Shown piece by piece: positions 33,883 through 42,439 of a stretch of 64,000 nt of DNA (the stretch's first letter is position 1; the number at the start of each line of letters is the position of its first letter). The position numbers and the translations under genes are program-made. This DNA comes from a virus. The DNA is taken from positions 62,001-126,000 of the IMG/VR virus record IMGVR_UViG_3300020203_000404; one strand, written 5' to 3'. The notes under the pieces were generated by a model, which had not been told where the DNA came from, did no database searches, and worked only from the letters and a program-made list of their open reading frames with translations.

Positions 33883-34835
33883 ACGCCAAGACATTAGTTA
33901 CTGGTTCGTCTGGATTTTTAGGTCAACATGTCGTTCCACTCTTACGTGCCGACGGTCATGAAGTGATGACCCCATCAAGTAACTCTTTGAACTTACTTGA
34001 CCAAGACGCTAAGGCAATTGCGAGTTATCTTGTTATCCACGAGGTAAGTACGGTTGTTCATCTTGCTGCAATTTGTGGTGGCATCGGCATCAATAAAGAC
34101 AATCCAGGTAAGTTCATGTATGGGAACTTGCAGATGGGTCTTAACGTTATCGAGGCGTGTCGCCTCGCTAACGTAAAGAAGCTTGTGAATTTGAGTACCG
34201 TCTGCTCGTATCCCAAGAACACGCCGGTACCATTTCAAGAGAGTGATCTATGGATCGGCTATCCCGAAGAGACCAATGCTCCATATGGCATTGCCAAGAA
34301 AACGATTGTGGAGCTTGGTATTGCATACCATAAGCAGTATGGTTTAAACGTCACTAATCTAGTGCCGGTTAATATGGCCGGTGAGCACGATCATTTCGAT
34401 CCTTATTCCTCTCATGTTGTGCCAGCTTTGATTCGCAAGTTTGAAGAAGCTGATCAACAAAGAGAGTATGTAGATATCTACTCAGTTAGTGCCCCACTTG
34501 TGACCTTATGGGGCACAGGATCTGCTTCTCGCGAGTTTTTGTATGCCGGTGATTGTGCCAAAGCGATTGCAATTGCCGTTCAAAAGAATACGGGGCCAGA
34601 TCCCATCAATCTTGGCACTGGTCAAGAAATTACCATCAAGCAGTTAGCCGAGTTGGTAAAGCAAATTGGTGGTTATGTTTCCAATGTCAAATGGGATCAT
34701 ACTAAGCCAGATGGTCAACCACGCAGATCACTAGATGTTTCAAGAGCCAAGAACGTGCTTCACTGGGAAGCTACAACTCCTATTTCCGAAACGGTCCGCA
34801 AGACCATTGACTGGTACAGAGAGAACAATGGGTAG
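33879..34835 (+). CDS. fcl: GDP-L-fucose synthase-like epimerase/reductase
   Basis: A 318-residue SDR enzyme. The NADP-binding loop is TLVTGSSGFLGQHVV; LSTVCSYPK carries the catalytic Ser and NAPYGIAKK the YxxxK pair. VHLAAICGGIGINKDNP and NLVPVNMAGEHDHF match the fucose synthase subfamily closely. It would turn GDP-4-keto-6-deoxymannose into GDP-fucose (or a related sugar). The producer of that substrate, GDP-mannose dehydratase, is encoded 235 bases downstream; a decayed HNH gene lies between the two. Confidence 0.85.
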   Translation: MNAKTLVTGSSGFLGQHVVPLLRADGHEVMTPSSNSLNLLDQDAKAIASYLVIHEVSTVVHLAAICGGIGINKDNPGKFMYGNLQMGLNVIEACRLANVKKLVNLSTVCSYPKNTPVPFQESDLWIGYPEETNAPYGIAKKTIVELGIAYHKQYGLNVTNLVPVNMAGEHDHFDPYSSHVVPALIRKFEEADQQREYVDIYSVSAPLVTLWGTGSASREFLYAGDCAKAIAIAVQKNTGPDPINLGTGQEITIKQLAELVKQIGGYVSNVKWDHTKPDGQPRRSLDVSRAKNVLHWEATTPISETVRKTIDWYRENNG

Positions 34836-35073
34836 AACACTAATAGACGTTGACGGTCAAAGATTTGGTAGACTTGTCGCAAGTAACAAAGTCAAGAAAA
34901 TTGGACGTGCTATGTGTCGTCTATGTTACTGTGATTGTGGCAAAAAGACTTGGCAAGCTACAAAAGGATATACCAAGAAGAACTGTGTATCTTGTTGTAA
35001 AATCTGTAATAGAGCTAAAAGCGGCATGGGGTTTGACGATTTTATGAGTTGGATTCGGAGATTACAAGCATGA
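34828..35073 (+). pseudogene. Decayed HNH endonuclease with large internal deletion, 81 codons
   Basis: The frame joins the N-terminal zinc module of the local HNH family (IDVDGQRFGRLVASN, LCYCDCGKKTW) directly to its last helix (GYTKKNCVSCCKICNRAK, then FDDFMSWI). Compared with the relatives at 31402 and 51731 about 100 residues are missing, including the nuclease core. The deletion is in frame, so a short protein could still be made, but it cannot be an active nuclease. It lies between fcl and gmd, overlapping both (8 bases and ATGA). Confidence 0.7.
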
Positions 35074-36089
35074 ACAAGACTGCTATAATTAGTGGTGTTG
35101 GCGGTCAAGACGGAATGTACTTGTCGCATTATCTCTTGTCCTTGGGTTATCGAGTTGTAGGTATTCGTCGTCGCACATCGACCCCAAACTTAGTTCGATT
35201 ACGTACTTTAATAGGGTCGCCAAACTTTCATATTGTTGATGGTGACATTACTGACATTTCAAGCCTCCAGGACATCGTGCGTCAATTCCAACCGCACGAG
35301 TTCTATCACTTGGCCGCACAGAGCCATGTTGCGATGTCCTGGAAGTATCCTATCGCCACCTGCGAAATGACCGGCCTCGGTGTTTTGAATTGCCTTGAGG
35401 CTTTGAAGCAAGTGAAGCCAGACTGTCGTTTCTACTTTGCTGGTTCAAGCGAACAGTTCGGCAACCCAATTCACAATGGTAAGGTTGTGAGCTTGGACGA
35501 GAACACTCCTATGGAGCCTGAGTCGCCATACGCGGCTGCCAAAGTCTTCGGCTACAATATTGCTCATGTGTATCGCCGTTCGTTTGGTATGTACACCGCC
35601 TGTGGCATTCTCTTCAATCACGAGTCTCCGCTTCGTGGAGAGGAGTTCGTCACACGAAAGATCACAAGCAACCTTGCTCGCGTCAAATGGGGCTTGCAGG
35701 ATTGTGTAGAACTCGGCAACATGGACGCTCAACGTGACTGGGGCTTCGCTGGCGATTACGTCAAGGCGATGCACGGCATGTTGCAGCTAGACACCCCAGA
35801 CGATTTCGTAATTGCAACAGGCAGCACGCACTCTGTGCGTAAGTTCTTTGACGCCTGCTGTAACTGGTTTGAACTCGATCCTGAAAAGGTTTATCGAATC
35901 AATCCTGCATTCAAACGCCCCAAGGATGTTGAAGTATTGTTGGGCGATTCTTCCAAGGCCCGAAAGAAGTTGAACTGGTATCCTGAGTGCGACTTCGATC
36001 AGCTAGTAGACAAGATGTGTCGTTACGACTACCATCTACAGTCGCCTGAACCCAACTTGTTCAGACGTGCTGACGAATTCCTTTTCTAG
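35070..36089 (+). CDS. gmd: GDP-mannose 4,6-dehydratase
   Basis: A 339-residue SDR enzyme. The nucleotide loop is AIISGVGGQDGMYL, followed by GIRRRTSTPN, FYHLAAQSHV, FAGSSEQFGN with the catalytic Ser-Glu pair and ESPYAAAKVFGYN with YxxxK. LFNHESPLRGEEFVTRKI is a strongly conserved GMD segment. It makes GDP-4-keto-6-deoxymannose from GDP-mannose, the first step to GDP-fucose, GDP-rhamnose or GDP-perosamine. Together with fcl it supplies activated sugar to the cluster's transferases. Confidence 0.9.
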   Translation: MNKTAIISGVGGQDGMYLSHYLLSLGYRVVGIRRRTSTPNLVRLRTLIGSPNFHIVDGDITDISSLQDIVRQFQPHEFYHLAAQSHVAMSWKYPIATCEMTGLGVLNCLEALKQVKPDCRFYFAGSSEQFGNPIHNGKVVSLDENTPMEPESPYAAAKVFGYNIAHVYRRSFGMYTACGILFNHESPLRGEEFVTRKITSNLARVKWGLQDCVELGNMDAQRDWGFAGDYVKAMHGMLQLDTPDDFVIATGSTHSVRKFFDACCNWFELDPEKVYRINPAFKRPKDVEVLLGDSSKARKKLNWYPECDFDQLVDKMCRYDYHLQSPEPNLFRRADEFLF

Positions 36090-36097
36090 GAGTAAAT

Positions 36098-36784
36098 ATG
36101 AATGAGAATGAAAAGCCGCACGAGATCACTGAACGTGAGAAGCGTGCATGGCAAGAGGGTTCTAAGACCCGCAAACGTGATCGTCCTGCATTGACAATGC
36201 CACAGCGTATTGAATTCTTGAAGATGGTTGCACAGCTTTCAAGTAATACAGCATTCGAAAGAAAGCTTGGATTGGGTGCTGCCGATGTTGACTTCTATAA
36301 AAAGGAGTTCAGTGTTGAAAATCAAGATGATGCTAGACGTTTGTATAAACGCCTAGAGATCGACATGATTGAAGGCAACGAAGAGCGTATTATTAGCGAG
36401 ACAGGCAAAGCTCGTGACGCTGAGGCTACTGCTAATCTTAGACTGAAAGAGATTGAATTGCGTAAGACGATTGAGAAACGTGAAAAGACCGTTGGCACGC
36501 CGAACGGCAATGCGATTCGTGCTGAGGATGCCGAACGTCAACAACGTTTCCAGCAAGAGCAAGACGCTCAAATGACAGAAGCTCTTGGCAATGGCGAACC
36601 TTGGTTTTTGCCACTTGAGGGCTCTGAATCCGATAGACGTGGCATGACCGAACGTTTCCGTCGAGACGTTGAGAATTGTGGTTTGCAGTTTTGTGTCAAT
36701 AAGTATCGGGCCAGTCCCCTTCAATTGAAAACAGAAGCGGCAAGACTCAAGCTTCGCATCAATTGGGATAGAGTCAAAAGATGA
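36098..36784 (+). CDS. Hypothetical charged helical protein, 228 aa
   Basis: Starts at ATG 36098 behind a good site (AGGAGTAAAT). The product is strongly charged and helical, with long Glu/Arg/Lys runs in the middle that favour a coiled coil, and an N-terminal stretch (RPALTMPQRIEFLKMVAQL) that might be a DNA-binding helix pair. The C-terminus ends RINWDRVKR; the similar INWDRVKQL occurs at the start of the protein at 54766-55161. A regulator or DNA-binding protein is possible, but no family is recognised. Confidence 0.55.
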   Translation: MNENEKPHEITEREKRAWQEGSKTRKRDRPALTMPQRIEFLKMVAQLSSNTAFERKLGLGAADVDFYKKEFSVENQDDARRLYKRLEIDMIEGNEERIISETGKARDAEATANLRLKEIELRKTIEKREKTVGTPNGNAIRAEDAERQQRFQQEQDAQMTEALGNGEPWFLPLEGSESDRRGMTERFRRDVENCGLQFCVNKYRASPLQLKTEAARLKLRINWDRVKR

Positions 36785-36794
36785 ACCGCAAACT

Positions 36795-37514
36795 ATGAAA
36801 TTGACGCATCAAAGTTTGCAACAACTCTACGACACTATGTCGTTGGATGAAATGGCTATTCATGTAGGCATGTCAAAGTCTACCCTGTATTATCATATGA
36901 AAAAGTTGGGCGTCGCCCGTAGAAGTAAGAGTGACGCTCAACGTAAACACATTGAGACTACTGGTCATCAGAGAACTGGCAGTCATCATACGGGCGAGGC
37001 TCGCGAAAAGATATCGACGGGCACGAAAGAGTTTTGGGAGTCCGATAGAGGTAAAGATCAGAAGGCTGCGTTATGTAAATTACGTCGCCAAGAATGGGCG
37101 GATAGCACAAGTAAGAAGCGTAGTGCCGTACTGGCACGCCTTCAAGATGCTCACAGGCCGGAGCCAGGCGAGCTTTCGAACTTTGGAAGGAAGTTGTCCA
37201 CGTTCCTTGCAAGCAGGGAACGTGTTTCTACAGGAATCCGACTGACGAACGATCACGTCTCTGACATAATATTAGAGGACAGGAAGGTGGTCGTAGAGCT
37301 TATCTTCCCGATTAGTATCTATGGAGAACAACAACAACATCGACTCGAAGAACGGTACGCACGCCTCACACAGCATTTGAATGCCGCAGGCTATCGCGTT
37401 ATGATCATCGAGGACAAGTCCAATTCTGTATCGCAAGCTCGCTGTCAGCGGGTATATGATCAACTCTGTCTCTTTTTTCAAGAGACGCAACAGGCCAAGA
37501 CAATCATTTCATGA
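36795..37514 (+). CDS. Putative HTH/NUMOD3-containing endonuclease, 239 aa
   Basis: The N-terminus holds a helix-turn-helix (LQQLYDTMSLDEMAIHVGMS, then STLYYHMKKLGV). Next comes a NUMOD3-like basic motif (HHTGEAREKISTGTKEFW), a DNA-binding repeat found in homing endonucleases. The last 90 residues have DIILEDRKVVVEL followed by a helix and VMIIED, which could be a PD-(D/E)xK-like core. I therefore read it as a site-specific nuclease, possibly a homing one, but the catalytic lysine is not obvious. It overlaps the next gene by ATGA. Confidence 0.5.
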   Translation: MKLTHQSLQQLYDTMSLDEMAIHVGMSKSTLYYHMKKLGVARRSKSDAQRKHIETTGHQRTGSHHTGEAREKISTGTKEFWESDRGKDQKAALCKLRRQEWADSTSKKRSAVLARLQDAHRPEPGELSNFGRKLSTFLASRERVSTGIRLTNDHVSDIILEDRKVVVELIFPISIYGEQQQHRLEERYARLTQHLNAAGYRVMIIEDKSNSVSQARCQRVYDQLCLFFQETQQAKTIIS

Positions 37515-38218
37515 CTATCACACCCAAGCTACCCCGATACGGCACTAACTGGGAAGACCAACTTCAACCTGCCGACATTGGTGCTCGAAAAGAAGAGAAT
37601 AGGGAGATGCGAGTTGTATACTTGCGTGGTCTACAACGTCTCGCTCAAGACGCTGGCATGATTCGCAGTGAATGTAGACTCAACTTCATCACAAAGGACC
37701 AGACCGGATCAGTTGGCATCATGCAGGCTGTGTATACGGTTGAGTTTTCTGATGGTACTTGGTGGGTTGGAGCGGCTGACTGTAACTCGGCGAATACGTC
37801 AGAGAAGTACATGAAGTATCCAACGGCGGTGGCCGAGTCTCGTGCGGAAGCTCGTTGTCTTCGCAAGGCCCTGAACATTGGTATCCTGTCGTCGGAAGAG
37901 GTTGGCTTTACTGATGGCGGTGCGATTGAACAAATTGCGGCCTCATCGAATAAGAAAGTTGATACACAGGTTGTGAAGGCTATTGAAAAGCTTTGTGAGT
38001 CTCGTGGCGTTACGAACGCCGAAGTGCTCGAAGCTATTCTTAGTAAAGGTCGCAATAGCTCTGTCTTTGAGCTTGGCGAATTGACGGTTGACGAAGGTCA
38101 GAAAGCCATGGGATGGCTAAACGAACAGAAACCGAAGGCGGTCAAGTTGACCGCCACCCAAGAACGTGACGCCCGCAAGAAGGAATTGCGAGCACAGACA
38201 GATAAGGATAATTCATGA
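37511..38218 (+). CDS. Hypothetical protein, possibly Rad52/Erf-like annealing factor
   Basis: A 235-residue protein. The segment AVAESRAEARCLRKALNIGI resembles the conserved helix of Erf/Rad52-type single-strand annealing proteins, where a similar ATxxxRARxLRxALGI pattern occurs, and the preceding beta-rich part (VGIMQAVYTVEFSDGTWWVG) would suit that fold. The C-terminal third is charged. It lies beside nuclease-like and zinc-ribbon genes, which would fit recombination. The similarity is weak and the call is tentative. Confidence 0.4.
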   Translation: MTITPKLPRYGTNWEDQLQPADIGARKEENREMRVVYLRGLQRLAQDAGMIRSECRLNFITKDQTGSVGIMQAVYTVEFSDGTWWVGAADCNSANTSEKYMKYPTAVAESRAEARCLRKALNIGILSSEEVGFTDGGAIEQIAASSNKKVDTQVVKAIEKLCESRGVTNAEVLEAILSKGRNSSVFELGELTVDEGQKAMGWLNEQKPKAVKLTATQERDARKKELRAQTDKDNS

Positions 38219-38556
38219 AGATTACATATACAAGCAAGAGTGGTCGTCTCGCCGCAGAGTTTGACGAGAAGTCCCAAAAAGATCTCTTCCGACAGATTTC
38301 TACATTTCAAGAAGTCTTTGAAGAGACGAAGTGTGGCGTCTGCGGTAACGAAGATTTGCGTTTTGTTGTCCGCAACATTAAGGACAACGATTTTTATGAA
38401 CTCCACTGCTTGAGCATTCCTTGCAAGTCTCGCTTGGCGTTTGGACAGCACAAGAAGGGTGAAACGCTGTTCCCGAGTCGCAAGGACGACGAAGGTAAGT
38501 GGCTACGTAACAACGGTTGGATTAAGTGGAACCCTGATACGAAGAAGGAAGAGTGA
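38215..38556 (+). CDS. Zinc-ribbon-like hypothetical protein, 113 aa
   Basis: The core is KCGVCGNEDLRF followed 20 residues later by LHCLSIPCKSRL, giving two cysteine pairs that could bind one zinc. The C-terminus is rich in Lys, Trp and Gly (KDDEGKWLRNNGWIKW). It is coupled to the preceding gene by ATGA and its stop overlaps the MazG-like start (TGATG). A nucleic-acid-binding helper of the preceding protein is a reasonable guess. Confidence 0.55.
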   Translation: MKITYTSKSGRLAAEFDEKSQKDLFRQISTFQEVFEETKCGVCGNEDLRFVVRNIKDNDFYELHCLSIPCKSRLAFGQHKKGETLFPSRKDDEGKWLRNNGWIKWNPDTKKEE

Positions 38557-38936
38557 TGAATACATTCCGCCTTACTTTTCAAGAGTATCAAAAGCTTGCC
38601 GCCGCTACCGCAGTTTATCCTTTTGTTGGGGTCAGTCCAAATAGTGTTGGTGGGACCGCACATTGTGAAAACTACATTTATCCTGCTCTTGGATTATGTG
38701 GAGAGGCTGGTGAAGTAGCTGAAAAAATCAAGAAGATTATTCGTGATAAAGATGGTGCAGTATCAATAGAAGATAAGATGGCTATCGCCAAAGAGCTTGG
38801 CGACGTTATGTGGTATCTTGCCGCCCTATGCAAAGAACTTGATCTTGATATGGGTGAAGTCGCTCAATGCAATCTTGACAAGCTTGCTGCTCGTGCATCA
38901 AAAGGAACTCTTGGTGGAAGCGGTGATAGCAGATGA
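38556..38936 (+). CDS. MazG-like nucleotide pyrophosphohydrolase
   Basis: The start is ATG 38556 (AAGGAA five bases upstream) rather than the overlapping GTG at 38553. The 126-residue protein has the MazG metal-binding pattern: LGLCGEAGEVAEKIKK (ExxE) and AKELGDVMWYLAAL (ExxD), with helices on each side. Such enzymes hydrolyse NTPs or dNTPs, or in some phages (p)ppGpp, and may adjust the nucleotide pool. It belongs to the nucleotide-metabolism group with the ribonucleotide reductase and ThyX downstream. Confidence 0.78.
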   Translation: MNTFRLTFQEYQKLAAATAVYPFVGVSPNSVGGTAHCENYIYPALGLCGEAGEVAEKIKKIIRDKDGAVSIEDKMAIAKELGDVMWYLAALCKELDLDMGEVAQCNLDKLAARASKGTLGGSGDSR

Positions 38937-39226
38937 GACGCATTGGTGATGGACCTCCTGTAGACAAGAAGATGTTTACGTGCCCGCAATGCTTGCAGAC
39001 ACGTATGACCCGTCCATTGGATCATACAGTGTCTCGTGATAAACAAGAATTCAAGACGAAAGACGGTTCGTCTATTTTGTTAATGACTGACACTTGCGAC
39101 GCTTGCGTCGCAAGGAACTATCGTAGGTATTTTGAACCAACGAGAGCAGACATTCGTAAAGTTCTCAGGGCTATGAATGATGAGGCTCGGGCGTCGCCTG
39201 ATGTATCGCTAGAAGAATTGCTGTAG
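38933..39226 (+). CDS. Small CxxC protein, 97 aa
   Basis: Two cysteine pairs, FTCPQCLQTR and DTCDACVARN, spaced about 40 residues apart, suggest a zinc ribbon. The sequence between is basic. It overlaps the MazG-like stop (ATGA). It is one of several small zinc-ribbon proteins in this window with no recognised function. Confidence 0.55.
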   Translation: MRRIGDGPPVDKKMFTCPQCLQTRMTRPLDHTVSRDKQEFKTKDGSSILLMTDTCDACVARNYRRYFEPTRADIRKVLRAMNDEARASPDVSLEELL

Positions 39227-39227
39227 C

Positions 39228-40451
39228 ATGGTCAAACACGCAAATTTGTGGTTTGAATCGTGCCCAACCAAGCGTGAACTCACGTCTGGATTAATAAAGA
39301 ATGTTGACACGCTCATCATCGGTGGCGGACTCGCCGGGGTGAGCTTGCTTCATAATCTTGTCAATGGCGGCATGGTCAATACATATCTCGTTGAAGAAAA
39401 CTCTGTTGGGTTTCATGGGTCCGGTCGTGGCATGGGACAGCTTATGCTACGCGGTAGCAAGCTCTTTCATGAAATGCCAGATGGTGAAGAGTATCTGAAT
39501 TTCGTTAGCGACAATAACTGTCGTTTCTTGAAAGGGTTACGAGCACTATCCTTTGATCATGACCTTCGTGAAACTGGTGGTCTAAGACTTGCTATGAACG
39601 ATCAAGAGATGGCGTTACTTGAACGTGAATCATGGTTTATTCAACAGGTGCGTAGGATCGACTGTCCAATTCTTTCGAGACGACAGTTAAATTTACTAGT
39701 ACCAGCTAAACATTTCGTAGGTGGTATGTTTATTCCTAATGAAGCTTCGTACAATCCATACAAAGTTGTGAATGGCTTGCGAGATACTGTTGAAAAAAAC
39801 GGATCTCGTGTCTTTACTAACACTCAGGTAGAATCTGTACTTGCGAACGATGATGGAAGTTTAACCGTCTTAATTCGTCATCGTGGCACCATTCGAGCCA
39901 AACAAGTAGTGTATTGTCTTGGTGCATACACGAGTAGACTACTACCAGAATTTGCGGATGTGCTTATTCCATTTAGAGAGCAAGTAGTTGCTACCGATTA
40001 TCTTGAAAACGACGCCGCACAGACGCTCCCGGCTATGAGCATTTCATGCAATAATGGTCAGGAGCGATTTCGTCAGTACGCGAGTCGTTTCCTTATGGGA
40101 GGCATGCGACAGTCTGTGCGAGGCCGACAAGAAGGTCTCGTATACGATGGAGAGATTAGTCCTGCGGTGTATGAAAAACTTCGTGTATTCGCCATCGAAT
40201 CTTTTCCAGTCTTAAAACATTCTAAGTTCAGTCATGTCTGGTCAGGTGTTTTCTGTGGCACCAAAGATGATAAGCCATTGATTGGTCCGGTACCAAATCG
40301 CCCCAATCAATACATGATGACTGGTTTCGGTTGTTATGATTCTAGCAACGCAATTCTCGGCAGTATGTTGATCAAGGATTACATTAAGCACAAGGACTCG
40401 GCTGGGCCGGGCCACCAAATTTTGCATCCAGGACGTTTTTTCCATGTTTGA
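39228..40451 (+). CDS. FAD-dependent oxidoreductase (DAO family)
   Basis: A 407-residue flavoprotein. The dinucleotide-binding motif VDTLIIGGGLAGVSLLHNL is near residues 24-42, and HGSGRGMGQLMLR follows at the place where DAO enzymes contact FAD. The C-terminal part has HVWSGVFCGTKDDKPLIGPVPN and MTGFGCYDSSNAILG, typical of the D-amino-acid-oxidase/glycine-oxidase fold. Substrate unknown. It overlaps the ribonucleotide reductase gene by 8 bases, so the two are co-expressed. Such an enzyme is unusual in a phage. Confidence 0.72.
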   Translation: MVKHANLWFESCPTKRELTSGLIKNVDTLIIGGGLAGVSLLHNLVNGGMVNTYLVEENSVGFHGSGRGMGQLMLRGSKLFHEMPDGEEYLNFVSDNNCRFLKGLRALSFDHDLRETGGLRLAMNDQEMALLERESWFIQQVRRIDCPILSRRQLNLLVPAKHFVGGMFIPNEASYNPYKVVNGLRDTVEKNGSRVFTNTQVESVLANDDGSLTVLIRHRGTIRAKQVVYCLGAYTSRLLPEFADVLIPFREQVVATDYLENDAAQTLPAMSISCNNGQERFRQYASRFLMGGMRQSVRGRQEGLVYDGEISPAVYEKLRVFAIESFPVLKHSKFSHVWSGVFCGTKDDKPLIGPVPNRPNQYMMTGFGCYDSSNAILGSMLIKDYIKHKDSAGPGHQILHPGRFFHV

Positions 40452-42405
40452 TATCGCCACACCTTCTTTCACACTCCCCGATTCGTTTGTAGCCAAGTAC
40501 CGTGGTAAACAGCCTCAATGGGGCAGCTTGGGTTATTTTACTTTTAAACGGACTTATGCCCGTGCCATTGAAAACGAAAGTCGTTCAGAGGAATACTGGG
40601 AGACGTGTCGTCGTGTAGTTGAAGGCACGTTCAGCATTCAGCGTAACCATTGCAAGCGTAATCATTTACCTTGGAATGAAGCAAAGGCTCAACGTACCGC
40701 TAAGCGTATGTTCGAGTTGATGTGGACGTTCAAGTTTCTTCCTCCGGGCCGTGGCCTGTGGGCGATGGGCACTAAATACGTTCAAGAGCGTGGTGGTGCG
40801 GCCCTCAACAACTGTGCCTTCGTTAGCACGAAAGATCTCGCCACCGATCCTATTAAGCCATTCACGTTCATTATGGACATGAGTATGGTTGGTGTCGGTG
40901 TTGGCTTTGATACGATGGGTGCTGGCAAACTCTTAGTGAAGGGCGTGACAGTCAATCAGGCTGAGCCGTTCGTTGTGCCAGATACTCGCGAAGGCTGGGT
41001 CGAAGCATTGCGACTTATGTTAGAGGCGTACATTCATGGCACGCCAGGACCGTGGTTTGACTTTAGTTTAGTTCGTCCAGAAGGATCGCCCATCAAGGGA
41101 TTTGGCGGTACTGCAAGTGGACCTCAACCATTGATTGAAATGTTGCAGGACATTCGCAAGGTGCTGGACGCAAAGACAGACCAGACGCTATCATCAGAAG
41201 ATATCGTAGACATCGGCAATCTCATTGGCCGTTGTGTTGTCGCGGGCAACGTTCGTCGCTCCGCAGAGATCGTATTCGGCGATCCAACCGACGAGACATT
41301 TGCCCTTTTAAAGCAAGACAAAGAGAAGCTAGCTCACCACAGATGGGCAAGTAACAACTCTATCTTCGCTACCGTAGGTATGGACTACGCTTGGCACGCT
41401 CGTCAGACAGCTACCAACGGCGAGCCGGGATATATGTGGCTTGACAATGCTCGTGCATACGGACGCATGAAGGATCCTGCCGACTGGGCAGATCGTGAAG
41501 CCGTTGGTGGTAACCCGTGCTTAGAGCAGACTCTCCATCAGTACGAACTCTGTACTCTTGTCGAAACGTTCCCGTCGAGACATGAAAGTCTCGACGAGTA
41601 TGTGGAAACTCTCAAGATTGCATACCTGTACGCAAAGACCGTCACCCTGATTCCGACTCACTGGGCAGAGACGAACTCTGTGATGGCTAGAAACCGTCGT
41701 ATCGGTTTGAGTCAGAGCGGCATCATCAAAGCGTTTGGACGACACGGTCGTCGTGAAGTATTGCGTTGGTGTGACAAGGGTTACGAATTCATCTCTGGGC
41801 TTGACATTCAGTATTCTAATTGGCTTGGTGTACCCAAGTCAATTAAGAAGACTTCCGTCAAGCCCAGTGGGACTATCAGCTTGCTTGCTGGTGAGCCGCC
41901 CGGCATTCATTACCCGCACTCCGAGTATTACATCAGGCGAATCCGCGTTGGCACGTCTTCGCCTTTAGTTGAAGCTGCCCGCGTAGCTGGCTATAAGATT
42001 GAAGCCGCTGTTGGCCAAGAGGCGAACACGGTCTGTATTGAATTCCCTATCCACGAAGAGTTCTTTGTCCGTTCGAAGGACGACGTGTCGATCTGGGAGC
42101 AGGTTGCCAATGCAGTTGCGTACCAACGTTACTGGGCTGATAACCAAGTGTCAATCACTGTGACTTTCAAGCCAGAAGAGCAGGAAGATATTCAGCACGT
42201 TCTTGAGCTATATGAAGACTCGCTCAAAGGCATTTCGTTCTTGCCAATTTCAGAGCATGGCTACGTGCAAGCTCCGTATGAAACTATTACAAAAGAGCAG
42301 TATCTTGAAATGTCAAAGGACTTGAAGGCCGTTATCTTTGACAATGTTTCAGAGGGTGATGTAGTAGCTCCTAAGTTTTGTGATGGTTCATCTTGTGAAA
42401 TCTAG
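40444..42405 (+). CDS. nrdJ: Adenosylcobalamin-dependent (class II) ribonucleotide reductase
   Basis: A 653-residue monomeric class II enzyme resembling the Lactobacillus leichmannii triphosphate reductase. Redox Cys124 is in NNCAFVST; the active-site motif NPCLEQTLHQYELC gives Cys359, Glu361 and Cys370, with the same 11-residue cysteine spacing as in that enzyme; Cys646 and Cys651 near the end (FCDGSSCEI) are the shuttle thiols. It makes deoxynucleotides from ribonucleotides with host-supplied B12 and works with oxygen or without. ThyX is encoded just downstream. Confidence 0.88.
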   Translation: MFDIATPSFTLPDSFVAKYRGKQPQWGSLGYFTFKRTYARAIENESRSEEYWETCRRVVEGTFSIQRNHCKRNHLPWNEAKAQRTAKRMFELMWTFKFLPPGRGLWAMGTKYVQERGGAALNNCAFVSTKDLATDPIKPFTFIMDMSMVGVGVGFDTMGAGKLLVKGVTVNQAEPFVVPDTREGWVEALRLMLEAYIHGTPGPWFDFSLVRPEGSPIKGFGGTASGPQPLIEMLQDIRKVLDAKTDQTLSSEDIVDIGNLIGRCVVAGNVRRSAEIVFGDPTDETFALLKQDKEKLAHHRWASNNSIFATVGMDYAWHARQTATNGEPGYMWLDNARAYGRMKDPADWADREAVGGNPCLEQTLHQYELCTLVETFPSRHESLDEYVETLKIAYLYAKTVTLIPTHWAETNSVMARNRRIGLSQSGIIKAFGRHGRREVLRWCDKGYEFISGLDIQYSNWLGVPKSIKKTSVKPSGTISLLAGEPPGIHYPHSEYYIRRIRVGTSSPLVEAARVAGYKIEAAVGQEANTVCIEFPIHEEFFVRSKDDVSIWEQVANAVAYQRYWADNQVSITVTFKPEEQEDIQHVLELYEDSLKGISFLPISEHGYVQAPYETITKEQYLEMSKDLKAVIFDNVSEGDVVAPKFCDGSSCEI

Positions 42406-42439
42406 TAGACATGAGACTGATCTTGGTCATAATATAGAC

